From JAIOZK01 sp964468645 (GTDB lineage: Bacteria; Bacteroidota; Bacteroidia; Bacteroidales; JAIOZK01): a stretch of 64,000 nt of DNA. The translations under genes were made by a program, and so were the position numbers. Positions within the stretch are counted from its first letter, which is position 1; each line of letters begins with the position of its first letter. The notes under the pieces were generated by a model. That model saw only the letters and a list, made by a program, of their open reading frames with translations. It had not been told where the DNA came from and did not search any database. The stretch is taken from assembly GCA_964468645.1 (NCBI GenBank), contig CAYXUU010000019.1, forward strand, positions 31,288-95,287. The letters are read 5' to 3'. Below, piece by piece: positions 27,053-37,171 of this stretch.

Positions 27053-27847
27053 GTGCAAAATGTTCGAGTGTCAAATAATATCTTGCCAGCTGTTGTTGAA
27101 AAAAGGCCAATTAATTTTAATGTTATGGATGATAATATCGCGATAAGGCTTGAAAATATTAATAAAACCTTTGTACAACGTAACCGTGGAAAAACATTAC
27201 GTGATCAATTGTTTTCTGTTTTGAACCGTAAACATACCAGGAGAATAAAAGCACTGCAGGATATTAGTTTCGATGTAAGGAAGGGTGAATTTTTTGGCAT
27301 TATCGGTCATAACGGTAGTGGAAAGTCTACATTGATCTCCATCATGAATAAAGTGATCCCTGCCGACCGTGGGGGAAAGATCACTATTAATGGCACCTCA
27401 ATGCGTTTGGCACTTGGAATGGGCTTTAACAAAGAACTCACCGCCAGGCAAAATGTCTTGATCAATGCCTCTGTACTGGGGATGCAGATCAATGATATAA
27501 AAGAGGTCATGGACGAAATTATTCAATTTGCCGAGCTGGAAGACTATATTGATGTTCCTGTTAAATATTATTCAAGCGGTATGAAAAGTAAACTTATGTT
27601 TTCCATTGCCGTTAATGCAAAAGCGGATATTTTCTTAATGGATGAATTCTTTGGTGGGGTTGGTGATAAAAAATACAGGGAGAAAGCTGATATGGTTTTT
27701 GAAGATCGATTCATAAAAGGAAAGACCATTGTTCATGTTTCCCATAGCCCCCAGACAATTGAAAAGTACTGCGACAGGGTATTATTGCTTGATCATGGTA
27801 AGATGGTCGCATTGGGTAAACCGGAGGATGTATTGCCATTAATGTAA
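27053..27847 (+). CDS. ABC polysaccharide export ATPase (Wzt/KpsT-like)
   Basis: Energises the adjacent permease. Walker A is GHNGSGKST, the Q-loop region is LALGMGFNKELTARQN, the signature is YYSSGMKSKL, Walker B is IFLMDEFF and the H-loop is HVSHS. GTG at 27053 gives 264 residues; an internal ATG at 27125 (MDDNIAIRLENINKTF) gives 240 and begins exactly at the ABC fold, so it is the likelier start. There is no C-terminal carbohydrate-binding domain of the kind found on O9a-type Wzt. Export is therefore probably of the KpsMT/TagGH style without recognition of a terminal cap. Confidence 0.88.
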   Translation: MQNVRVSNNILPAVVEKRPINFNVMDDNIAIRLENINKTFVQRNRGKTLRDQLFSVLNRKHTRRIKALQDISFDVRKGEFFGIIGHNGSGKSTLISIMNKVIPADRGGKITINGTSMRLALGMGFNKELTARQNVLINASVLGMQINDIKEVMDEIIQFAELEDYIDVPVKYYSSGMKSKLMFSIAVNAKADIFLMDEFFGGVGDKKYREKADMVFEDRFIKGKTIVHVSHSPQTIEKYCDRVLLLDHGKMVALGKPEDVLPLM

Positions 27848-27917
27848 ATCGATAAAGAGTATTGTTAATAACGGTACCAAATAATCAATCTTTCGGGTAA
27901 TTCCGTCCACCTAAGTA

Positions 27918-28728
27918 ATGGATTTTATCGGGAATATTCATTTACTGTTATATCCAGGAAAATTAATGGAGTTGGTGAAAGAATACAATTTCATCAACAG
28001 CAGGACAAGATTAATAAGTGGCAGTGATTTTTTTTGCAATGAATATTATCTTGATGCATATCCTGATGTAAAAGAAGCTAATACAAATCCCTTAATTCAT
28101 TATATAACCTATGGTAGGGAAGAGCGACGCTTAACCAGGGTGATGATGGTCAATGAAGAAGAATGTATTCAAAAGTCTGACATCTCTTATGAAGACAATA
28201 GTACAGCAAAAGTTGATGAAAAATCCATTGCAGTGGTATGCCATCTTTTTAATCTTGATTTAGCCGATGAGTTCATATGTTATTTTGGGAATATCCCCAT
28301 TCCTTATGACCTTTATATTTCAACAACAAAAGGTAATGAAGATCTCGTAAAAGAAATATTTAATACAAATGACAACCAGGGAAACCTGCATGTGTTCTCA
28401 TTTGAGAATAAAGGAAGGGATATAGGCCCTTTCATTGAAATCTTTAAAAGATTTCTTTATAAATATGATCTTGTTTACGGTAACACCATTATGGCCCCTG
28501 AAGTATATCTATCTTAAAGAACTTAACGTCCCATTTATTACCCATGTCCATGAAATGGAGGAATCGATAAAGAAATATACTTCAGAGGAAAACCTTAAAG
28601 TGATGAAGGAATATACGGATGTTTTTATTCCCTGCTCACCACCGGTAATGACAAACCTGGTGGTTAATCACGATATAGATGAAGACCGGCAGAAACTGGT
28701 TCATTCTTTTAAAGGTATTGAAAAATGA
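27918..28728 (+). pseudogene. Decayed RgpF-like/GT4 glycosyltransferase, deleted and frameshifted
   Basis: Two overlapping frames (27918-28517 and the frame ending at 28728) together match the 1190-residue glycosyltransferase at 33599. The first part holds one YYL/NPD repeat (FFCNEYYLDAYPDVKEAN) and an RgpF-like start (VVCHLFNLDLADEF, NKGRDIGPFIE). It then jumps straight to YDLVYGNTI, which in the intact paralogue lies roughly 770 bp further on. A single-base shift near 28490-28505 moves the sequence into the second frame (LNVPFITHVHEMEESIKKYT). That frame stops at LVHSFKGIEK, so the rest of the GT4 and the whole GT2 domain are gone. Its end overlaps the next pseudogene's ATG by 4 bp. Confidence 0.85.
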
Positions 28729-29753
28729 AAGCCACGCTACATGTGGGTATGGGGAAAACCGGTACAACAACAGTCCAGAAGTTTTTATCCGGGAATTTTA
28801 TTAAACTGCTTGCCTCGAAAGTTCTGTATTCAATGTTTCTGAATGATAATGCTATACCATGCCTTGAAACATTAGGCCCTGCCCGTCTTAAACATATTAG
28901 TGATAAAGAATTCTTATAAAGTAAATTAAAGTCCCTGAACAGTATTATTAATGAACAGCAGATAAAACATTTTATCTGGAGCCTGGAATCACTGTTTTTC
29001 TCCAATCCTGAAGATATTGAGCAGATTAAACTTAACCTGGATTATGACGAGGTGCAGATTGTAATCTTTTTAAGAAGACAGGATTCATGGTTTCAGTCTG
29101 CATTTTATCAATGGGGATGGAAAGATAAAACTTACAAGGGATCATATTTAATAGATTTTGATGAATTTTATAGAGTAAGAAAACACTGGGCGTATTATCA
29201 CCGGTTTATCGAAAATTGAAGCACCGTTTTCGGAAAAGAAAATATTGTTATTCAGCCTTTTGAAAAAGAGCAACTCCCCACCGGTTTAATTAATACATTC
29301 TGCAATATTATTGATTTGAATCCAGCAAATCTAAGTAAAACCGAAACCCCGACATATGAAAGCCCCGATCACTATACCAGTGAAGTAATAGGCATTTGCA
29401 ATTCTGTAAGTGAGGATAAAGTAGTAAATAGTAAATTAATTACATTGCTGCTTAACAATTTAGATATCGATAAAAGGAAATCATTGTACGATGGTTATTC
29501 CCTGATTTCACCAGGTAAGCAAATTGAGATACTTGAGAATTACGAAAGTTCAAATCAAATCATTGCAAAGGATTACTTAAACAGGGAAAACGGAGTGTTG
29601 TTTTTTGAAAAGTATCCCGATACAAGAAGGCCCTGGGAGCCTTTTGAACCAATAAATCTTAAACAATTCATACCTTTGGTTATGGAGATATTAACCAATC
29701 AGGAAAAGCGTTTGTTGCGTTTGGAAAAAATCCAGAAAAACCTTGAAAAATAA
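28725..29753 (+). pseudogene. Sulfotransferase-like gene with two in-frame stops
   Basis: One frame runs from ATG 28725 to the stop at 29753 and would encode 342 residues, but it is cut by TAA at 28917-28919 and TGA at 29217-29219. No frameshift is present. The family motifs are all still there: HVGMGKTGTTTVQKFL, IFLRRQDSWFQSAFYQW, then ENIVIQPFEKEQ and the C-terminal SNQIIAKDYLNRENGVLF. The TGA stands where related genes have Trp (WSSVFG in the gene at 57629), so one G-to-A change explains it. It most resembles the product at 37152, including the end segment FIPLVMEILTNQ. Confidence 0.85.
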
Positions 29754-32700
29754 AATTTCTTTTTTAGTCCATACATTATTAAGCCTGAAGATTTTCCCTC
29801 TTCATCATCGTAGCCATAACTATCGATTAATAAGGGATAGTGTGTATTTCGACCAGGAATATTATTTGAATCAAAATCAGGATATCAGAAAGTCCCAAAT
29901 TGATCCTGTCAGGCATTATCTGTATTCAGGAGGCTTTGAAAGAAGAAATCCATCGGAATTATTCAATACCGGTTATTACTTCGATACCAACCCCGATGTT
30001 GTAGATAAGGGTATAAATCCATTAATTCATTACCTGAAATATGGAGAATCGGAAGGACGAAAACCACTACCAGATAACTGTGTATCCGAAGATGAAAAAG
30101 ATGAATTGTCTTTAGGATCAGACAATTCAGAAAATAATGATTCCAATATTGTTGCAATTGATGATAATTTAAAGCAAGAAAAGGAGAACCTTGTAAACAG
30201 TGGTTTGTTTAATGATGTTTATTATACAGATTATTATAAGGATATAGCTAAAGAGAGAATAGATCCGGTATTACATTATCTGAGGTTTGGGAAAAATGAA
30301 GGCAGAAATGCCGCATCAATAACTTACAATGAGATTAGCAATCAACTTCACCTCAATGAGTTTCTAAACAAGGGATTCATCCCAGGCAAGGGTTCAAATA
30401 AAAAATCAAAACCGAATATTCTTGTATGTGCACATGTTGTTGGAAAAATACTTGCCGGGGCAGAGAATAGTTTTATTGATCTTCTGGTTACATTCAAAGC
30501 AGTCGATTTCAACCTGGTAGCATGTTTGCCGGGCTATAATGAGATTTACGTAAATACAATCCTTCCATACGTTACAAGGATTTATCTGGTGAATTATAAG
30601 TTGTTGAGTGAGACTGGGGAAAGTCCAATCATTACTCGCAAAATTGAGAAGATTATTAAAACGGAAAAGATATCCCTTGTATATGTAAATACCATAATGA
30701 TCAGAGAGCCCCTCACTGCAGCAAGAGCAATGGGTGTCCCCGGAATTACCCATGTCAGGGAATTGATCGCAGGTGATGAATATCTAGCAAAAGAGATCAA
30801 TCAACCAAAAGATGTTATACGATCAGAAACTATTAAACATAGTGATTATATAATTGCTAACTCAAAAATTGTTGCCGATTATTTCAGCAAGAAAAAAAGA
30901 ACATTTGTTGTTCCCAATAGCATTAACCCTGATAAATACGACATCACAAATGATACTAATCCATCAGAAAAGATAAGGGTTGCAATGATCAGCAGTAATG
31001 TTCCCAAAAAAGGGATTTATGATTTTCTGGAGGTGGCAAGAATCTGCCTGCAGCAATCCGGAGAAATCGAGTTTCTGCTGATCGGGCCAAAGAATAAGTA
31101 TATAGATGAGATACATGGTCATAGTAAGGAAGGGCATTTGCCTGGGAATCTCGTATTTGTTGATTATGTAACCCAACCTCATCAGGCAGTTGCAAAAGCA
31201 AATATCATCGTGAATTTTTCATGGTTCTCTGAATCATTCGGTCGTACTGTACTCGAAGGTATGGCGGCAGGAAGGCCCGTTGTTGCCTATGATTTTGGGG
31301 CTGTTTCAGCTTTGATCGAAAATGGAAAAAGTGGTTACCTGGTTCCTCACAGGGATGTAGAAGCAGCTGCAAGTAAAATTCTGAAACTCGCGAAAAACCC
31401 TGGTATAATTAAACGAATGGGTGATGCTGGAAGGGAAATCGCGAACAAAAACTATTCAGACAGATATTATAACCAACAGCTTAAGGCAGTTATAGATAAT
31501 ATCTTAAAAGACTGGAAGAAAACCAGAAAGGAAAAACAACATGGATCAGGGAATGATTTAAAAGAGGACCTGAAGAGCATTGTAATAGGCGTCAGCCAGG
31601 TATCAGTTATTATTCCGAATTATAATTACGCTGATTTTATCGAAGAACGATTGAGCAGTATAATAACTCAGACATTATCACCCATGGAAATAATATTCCT
31701 GGATGATGCTTCATCAGATAATAGCTTAACAGTTGCTGAAGAAATTCTTAGCCAGGGTAATATACCTTACAAAATTATTAAGAATGAAACCAATCAGGGT
31801 ACCTATAAACAATGGTTAAAAGGTATCAGTGAGGCCCGGGGAAATCTTGTATGGATAGCAGAAGCAGATGATTCATCGCATCCGGAATTTCTGTATTATC
31901 TCCAAAACCGCTTATTAAATGATAAGTCAGTGATGGCTTATTCCCAGTCTGCCAGATTAAATGGAGCGGGTCAGCTTATGGCCCCGCATAATTTATTTCA
32001 TACAAACGACCTGGATACTAAACGTTGGTTGAATGATTATACTGAATTGGGACTCCGTGAGGTAGTGGATTATTTGTTTTACCGGAATTCCATTCCTAAC
32101 GTTAGTGCATGTTTATTTAAAAAATCTATTCTTCAGGATGTTCCTGATGATCTACTGTCATACAAATATATAGGGGATTGGTTTTTATATTGCAACATAC
32201 TGGGCAGAGGTAAAGTATCTTATATTTCTGGATCATTGAACCTGTTCAGGAGGCATGAACAAACTTTAACAAACATAAAGGGTAAAACACCAGAATACTT
32301 AAAGGAGCTTGTAAACCTGAAGGAATATATTGCAGGGGAATTTCCGGTACATCCTTTCCAGATCGACAGGATGATTGAATTTCTTAACAAAGATTTTAAA
32401 ATAGAAGGAGTAAGTGTAAACGCAGATGTAAAGGATATAAAACAAGGCATAGAATCTATCAGAGAGAATGTTTCCGGACGAAAACGTTTGGTTTTTCTAA
32501 CTACAAATGAAGCCTCCCACTGGGGTGGCAGTGAGCAATTATGGATTCAGACAGCCCGGAGATGCAGGGAGTTGGGTAACGATGTAATGGTGATCAATAA
32601 AAAATGGAAACCTGATCCATATTTTATATCGGATTTTACGGAAAAGGGAATTAAGGTTTTGTTTAAAGAAGATTTAAATTTTAATGAGGTTGTAAGGTTT

Positions 32701-33564
32701 AAACCGGATTTGTTTATTATTTCAACCGGGGATCAGGATGAAGGAACCGGGTGGTACTCGAAATGCCGGTCTAACAATATTAGTTATGCAATCATCAATC
32801 AGCTAACCAAAGAACCTCGATACTGGCCTGTAAAAAGTAATACAACTGAATCAGTTAAGTCTGGTTATGATAGGGCTGCCAGGGTTTTCTTTACAAGTTA
32901 CAATAACCACGGTGTTATGGAGAAACGACTTGGTTGTAAGATAGAAAACTACAGTATTTTCTATCAACCTTATTTTGTTGACAGGGATATCTATGTCCCT
33001 TTTCCATCAATGAAAGATGGCATTAAACTTGCCATTCCTGCTAAATTACTGACCATTCATAAGGGTCAGGATCTTGCGCTCGAAGTTCTTAATCTGGAGA
33101 AATGGAGAAAACGGCCCGTTTATCTGAATTTATATGGCATTGGAGCTGATAGGGAAAAACTGAAGAATTTAGCAGAAAAATATCAATTAGAAAATGTTCA
33201 CTTTCATATGCCAAAGTGGGAATTACCCAATCCTGACCTTGTTTCAATCTGGAAGGAGAACCATGCCCTTTTGCTGCCATCTTATATGGAAGGTATGCCC
33301 CTGGTGGTTCTTAATGCAATGATGTGCGCACGGGTGCCTGTCGTAACGGATATAGGTGGCCATAGGGAAATTATTGAGGATAATATTACCGGGTTTATTG
33401 CGGCAAAACCTACTGTCGAAGATCTGGATGAAGCTCTTGAAAGGGCATATAAACAGGTTACTGATTGGAAAGAAATTGGGCAAAAAGCACGGCAAAGCAT
33501 TCTGAAATACCTCCCTGAAGATCCTATCGGGGACTTTGTAAACCAGTTGATGAAGATTGCTTAA
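29743..33564 (+). CDS. Giant glycosyltransferase: repeats-GT4-GT2-GT4
   Basis: A 1273-residue protein starting at TTG 29743, overlapping the pseudogene end by 11 bp; no ATG is placed better. Three ~38-residue repeats lie at about 33-190 (YYLNQNQDI...DPVRHYLYSG, YYFDTNPDV...NPLIHYLKYG, YYTDYYKDI...DPVLHYLRFG). A GT4 domain follows (about 222-600, GRTVLEGMAAGRPVVAYD). A GT2 domain comes next (about 620-870, VSVIIPNYNYADFIEE, LDDASSDNS, WIAEADDSS). A second GT4 ends the protein (about 913-1273, HWGGSEQLWIQTARR, LLPSYMEGMPLVVLNAMM). It should add several sugars to one acceptor in the cytoplasm. The sugars cannot be predicted. Confidence 0.86.
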   Translation: MKNKISFLVHTLLSLKIFPLHHRSHNYRLIRDSVYFDQEYYLNQNQDIRKSQIDPVRHYLYSGGFERRNPSELFNTGYYFDTNPDVVDKGINPLIHYLKYGESEGRKPLPDNCVSEDEKDELSLGSDNSENNDSNIVAIDDNLKQEKENLVNSGLFNDVYYTDYYKDIAKERIDPVLHYLRFGKNEGRNAASITYNEISNQLHLNEFLNKGFIPGKGSNKKSKPNILVCAHVVGKILAGAENSFIDLLVTFKAVDFNLVACLPGYNEIYVNTILPYVTRIYLVNYKLLSETGESPIITRKIEKIIKTEKISLVYVNTIMIREPLTAARAMGVPGITHVRELIAGDEYLAKEINQPKDVIRSETIKHSDYIIANSKIVADYFSKKKRTFVVPNSINPDKYDITNDTNPSEKIRVAMISSNVPKKGIYDFLEVARICLQQSGEIEFLLIGPKNKYIDEIHGHSKEGHLPGNLVFVDYVTQPHQAVAKANIIVNFSWFSESFGRTVLEGMAAGRPVVAYDFGAVSALIENGKSGYLVPHRDVEAAASKILKLAKNPGIIKRMGDAGREIANKNYSDRYYNQQLKAVIDNILKDWKKTRKEKQHGSGNDLKEDLKSIVIGVSQVSVIIPNYNYADFIEERLSSIITQTLSPMEIIFLDDASSDNSLTVAEEILSQGNIPYKIIKNETNQGTYKQWLKGISEARGNLVWIAEADDSSHPEFLYYLQNRLLNDKSVMAYSQSARLNGAGQLMAPHNLFHTNDLDTKRWLNDYTELGLREVVDYLFYRNSIPNVSACLFKKSILQDVPDDLLSYKYIGDWFLYCNILGRGKVSYISGSLNLFRRHEQTLTNIKGKTPEYLKELVNLKEYIAGEFPVHPFQIDRMIEFLNKDFKIEGVSVNADVKDIKQGIESIRENVSGRKRLVFLTTNEASHWGGSEQLWIQTARRCRELGNDVMVINKKWKPDPYFISDFTEKGIKVLFKEDLNFNEVVRFKPDLFIISTGDQDEGTGWYSKCRSNNISYAIINQLTKEPRYWPVKSNTTESVKSGYDRAARVFFTSYNNHGVMEKRLGCKIENYSIFYQPYFVDRDIYVPFPSMKDGIKLAIPAKLLTIHKGQDLALEVLNLEKWRKRPVYLNLYGIGADREKLKNLAEKYQLENVHFHMPKWELPNPDLVSIWKENHALLLPSYMEGMPLVVLNAMMCARVPVVTDIGGHREIIEDNITGFIAAKPTVEDLDEALERAYKQVTDWKEIGQKARQSILKYLPEDPIGDFVNQLMKIA

Positions 33565-33598
33565 GATTTTTATAAATGAAATTCATTAATTAATAATT

Positions 33599-36500
33599 GT
33601 GTCGCTAATAAAAAAACTTCTGACTTTAGATTTTGATCTTAATGGATTATTGCCGAATATTAAACAGGAAATCAGAATCAGGCGGCAATGCCGGGAGATC
33701 ATTAACTCTGGTCTGTTTGATAAAGTTTACTACCTGAAATTGAACCCGGAGGTTGACAGGGCGGGTTTTGATCCGGTCAGGCATTATGTATTACATGGTT
33801 TTCAGGAAGGGAGAAATCCATCGGGATCATTTAATACGCAATTTTATAGTGAAGCATATCCTGAGGTTGGAATAAGCGGTTTAAATCCATTGCTGCATTA
33901 TTTGAGATATGGTAAAGCAGAGGGACGATTAACAATGCCCAGGGATGTTATTTTAACAGATGTGATGGAAGCCGGGCAGTATAGTACGTCATATAGTGAA
34001 AAAGATGAGCTTGCTTTACAGGGACAAATCAGGATTATTAGGGAGAGTAGGTTTTTTGATGAGAGTTATTATGTGAAATTTAACCAGGATGTAAGGGAGA
34101 AAGGTGCCGATCCCCTTGATCATTTTTGTCGGGTTGGCTGGAAGGAAATGCGGAACCCGGGCCCGGATTTTGACGTTCAGTATTATTTAAGCAGCAATCC
34201 GGACATTAATCAAATGGGTGTCAATCCATTGTGGCATTATCTTATTTACGGACATAAAGAGAATCGTTTAACCAAAGAAGTTAAAATCGATGAAAAAGAA
34301 TTAATTAATAAAGCTGATTTTGGCGATATAGAGAATATTAATATTGATGGAATAAAGATGAAAGTGGCTGTTGTTTGCCATTTATACTACCTTGACCTGG
34401 TCGATGAATTTCTGGGATATTTCAGGAGCTTTAATATTCCATTTGATCTATACATTACTACCTCAAAAGAAAATGAGGATATTCTAAAAGAGGTGTTTAC
34501 CAGTAATCTGAAGAATAGTAAAGTACAGGTCTTTTCATATGGTAATACAGGCAGGGACATTGGCCCATTTATTGAATTGTTAAAAACCCAATTAGATAAA
34601 TACCAGTTTGTATGTAAGGTTCATTCGAAAAAAAGTATACATAATGTAAATCTGAGAAACTGGCGAAGTTTCCTTATCGGGAACCTGATTGGCAATGCTT
34701 CCATAATCAATAGAATACTTTTTGAATTTCATCATGATAAAAAGCTTGGAATAGTTTTTCCTGTGATACATCCTTATCTTGTCAAGATTAAATTGGATAA
34801 GGGTTGGGGGAAAAATAGTACTGAAACAGCAAAAAAATACTTTGCCGGAATTGATTTTGAAAAATATAAGGATGACTTCGGGTTTCCGGCCGGATCTATG
34901 TTCTGGTTCAGGCCTTCCAGTCTGGACTTGTTAAAGGATAGCTCAATCTCAATAAATGATTTTGGTGAAATTGGTAGCAGGACTGACAGCACCCTTGCAC
35001 ATACCATTGAACGTTTATTCGGGATACTCCCTGTTGAGGACGGATACCATATGAAAAAAGTGTATTTTCCACAAAGCATACGAACCATTTCCATTAAACC
35101 TGACAACTGGTTAAAAGGTTCTAAGACTATATTGTTTATTTCTCATGATCTGTTTCAGGCAGGGGCTGAAATGATCCTGCTGAATATTGTTCGCTGGTTT
35201 AAAAAATATACGGCTTTTAATGTTCATGTTTTATCTGTAAGGTATGGAGGTGATGGTGGAAAATTATTGGATAAATTTAAGGAGGTATCCAGCGTATTTA
35301 TCTGGGAAGAATTGTTGAAAACGCTTAATGAAGAAGAGTCAGTTTCTTATTTAAAAGAAAAAATTGGAAGAATAGATTTAATTTATGGAAATACGATACA
35401 GTCTCCAAGACTTTATCCCTTTCTGGCAGATGAGGGCTTACCTGTTATTACCCACATACATGAACTGGAAGAATCAATCAAGAAATATACTTCTCAACAG
35501 GCAATGGACAAGATGAAGAAGTACACATCATTATTCATTCCATGCTCGGGGCCTGTTAAAGATAATCTGAATAAAAACCATCAGATACCTGATGATAAAA
35601 TGCATCTGGTATATGAGTTTATTGAACCATCTGAAGGCAAGATTATTGATTCATCAATATTGAGGAAAGGGATTGGACTTAATGAAGAAAATGTTAATGT
35701 CTGGGGGTGCGGGGCAATCTATTGGAGGAAGGGTGTGGATATTTTTATTGAAACTGCAAAGAGGCTACGTGAATCAGGTGTTGATAATTTTCATTTTTAC
35801 TGGATAGGGGGTAATTACTGGACAGAGGATACCGGGAAATATGGTGATTGGTATGTATGGGAAAAATATATTACTAATAATCATCTCGATCCTTATATTA
35901 CTTTTCTTGGTGAAAAGGACAATCCAAAACACTTTTATCAAAGTGGTGATATTTTTTATCTTCCGTCCAGGGAAGATCCTTTCCCTCTTGTATGCCTTGA
36001 AGCAGCGGAGTGCGAACTGCCAATCGTTTGTTTTAATGAGGCCGGGGGTATGCCGTCATTTGTGAAAGAAGATGCAGGCTCTGTGATTCCTTTTGTTGAT
36101 ATTAAAGCAGCCGCAAGGGAAGTGGAATATTTAATCCGGAATGAGGAAGTCAGGAATAAGAAAGGTATGACAGCACGTGAGAAACTGCTGAAAAACCATA
36201 TCACAGACATCACTGTCCCAGGGATATTGAATCTTTGTCACAGGGAGATGAAGGGTAATCCGCTGATAACTGTAATTGTACCTGTTTATAACCAGGCAGG
36301 ATTTATCAAAGAGCGGGTAGAAAGTATATTAAATCAGACTTTTCGTGATTTTGAAATTATCATCATTGATGATTGTTCTACCGATGAGAGCCATGAAATT
36401 GCTTCAGGTTATGAATATCATCCGGCAGTAAGGATTTTAAAAAATGATAAAAATACTGGTTCAGTATTCAAACAATGGCAAAAGGGTGTGGAACTTGCCA

Positions 36501-37171
36501 GGGGTAAATTTCTTTGGATCGCAGAAGGCGATGATGTTGCCGATCCGGCACTATTGGAAACACTTCTCCCTGCATTCAACGACCCCGGTGTAAACCTCTC
36601 TTATTGTGCATCTCATGGTATGGATAAAGATGGAAATATCAGACATGAACATTATATAAAAACAGGGCATTATAATGGCCTTTCTTTTCAAATGGATCGA
36701 TGGTTGGATGATTATACTGAAAATGGCTTAGATGAGATAAAGAATGCTTTATCTGTCAGAAATACGATCCCCAATGCGAGCGCTGTGTTAATGAGAACAG
36801 CTTCTGTCGGGCAAATTAATTTTGAGAAATGTATTGATTTTCGATGTGCCGGTGATTGGTTTGCATATGTTTCAATCCTGAATGAAGGTAAAATCCACTA
36901 TAGTGCAAAACATCTGAATTATCATAGATTACATGCAGAATCTGTTGTTGGTACAAGTAAAAGCGTGATAGAACATACTGTGCCTGATTATTTTAAAATG
37001 CATAAATTTATAATAGAAAAATATTCATTACAGAAGAATACTATAAGCAAGATGACAAGCAGTGTAACACAGGGTTTAAGAAATTTATGGCCCCAATGTA
37101 ATGACGAAGAATTTACTTATTTCTATGATCATAATTTTTTATTGGAATTATATGAAAGAAAATCAAATTAA
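33599..37171 (+). CDS. Giant glycosyltransferase: repeats-RgpF-like-GT4-GT2
   Basis: A 1190-residue protein starting at GTG 33599. Four repeats lie at about 39-224 in two A/B pairs (YYLKLNPEV/FYSEAYPEV and YYVKFNQDV/YYLSSNPDI). An RgpF (rhamnan synthesis F)-like domain covers about 253-505 (VAVVCHLYYLDLVDEF, GNTGRDIGPFIE, CKVHSKKS). A GT4 domain covers about 509-880 (ISHDLFQAGAEMILL, THIHELEESIKKYT, YLPSREDPFPLVCLEAAECE). A C-terminal GT2 covers about 887-1190 (ITVIVPVYNQAGFIKE, IDDCSTDES, WIAEGDDVADP). Its last 20 bases overlap the next sulfotransferase-like gene. The pseudogene at 27918 is a decayed copy. Confidence 0.86.
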   Translation: MSLIKKLLTLDFDLNGLLPNIKQEIRIRRQCREIINSGLFDKVYYLKLNPEVDRAGFDPVRHYVLHGFQEGRNPSGSFNTQFYSEAYPEVGISGLNPLLHYLRYGKAEGRLTMPRDVILTDVMEAGQYSTSYSEKDELALQGQIRIIRESRFFDESYYVKFNQDVREKGADPLDHFCRVGWKEMRNPGPDFDVQYYLSSNPDINQMGVNPLWHYLIYGHKENRLTKEVKIDEKELINKADFGDIENINIDGIKMKVAVVCHLYYLDLVDEFLGYFRSFNIPFDLYITTSKENEDILKEVFTSNLKNSKVQVFSYGNTGRDIGPFIELLKTQLDKYQFVCKVHSKKSIHNVNLRNWRSFLIGNLIGNASIINRILFEFHHDKKLGIVFPVIHPYLVKIKLDKGWGKNSTETAKKYFAGIDFEKYKDDFGFPAGSMFWFRPSSLDLLKDSSISINDFGEIGSRTDSTLAHTIERLFGILPVEDGYHMKKVYFPQSIRTISIKPDNWLKGSKTILFISHDLFQAGAEMILLNIVRWFKKYTAFNVHVLSVRYGGDGGKLLDKFKEVSSVFIWEELLKTLNEEESVSYLKEKIGRIDLIYGNTIQSPRLYPFLADEGLPVITHIHELEESIKKYTSQQAMDKMKKYTSLFIPCSGPVKDNLNKNHQIPDDKMHLVYEFIEPSEGKIIDSSILRKGIGLNEENVNVWGCGAIYWRKGVDIFIETAKRLRESGVDNFHFYWIGGNYWTEDTGKYGDWYVWEKYITNNHLDPYITFLGEKDNPKHFYQSGDIFYLPSREDPFPLVCLEAAECELPIVCFNEAGGMPSFVKEDAGSVIPFVDIKAAAREVEYLIRNEEVRNKKGMTAREKLLKNHITDITVPGILNLCHREMKGNPLITVIVPVYNQAGFIKERVESILNQTFRDFEIIIIDDCSTDESHEIASGYEYHPAVRILKNDKNTGSVFKQWQKGVELARGKFLWIAEGDDVADPALLETLLPAFNDPGVNLSYCASHGMDKDGNIRHEHYIKTGHYNGLSFQMDRWLDDYTENGLDEIKNALSVRNTIPNASAVLMRTASVGQINFEKCIDFRCAGDWFAYVSILNEGKIHYSAKHLNYHRLHAESVVGTSKSVIEHTVPDYFKMHKFIIEKYSLQKNTISKMTSSVTQGLRNLWPQCNDEEFTYFYDHNFLLELYERKSN

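Noticed and set aside
29217..29219. TGA in the sulfotransferase-like frame as selenocysteine or a recoded Trp codon
   Set aside because: The same frame also has a TAA at 28917, no hairpin follows the TGA, the paralogous residue is Trp, and many genes here use TGA as a normal stop. Pseudogene is the simpler reading.
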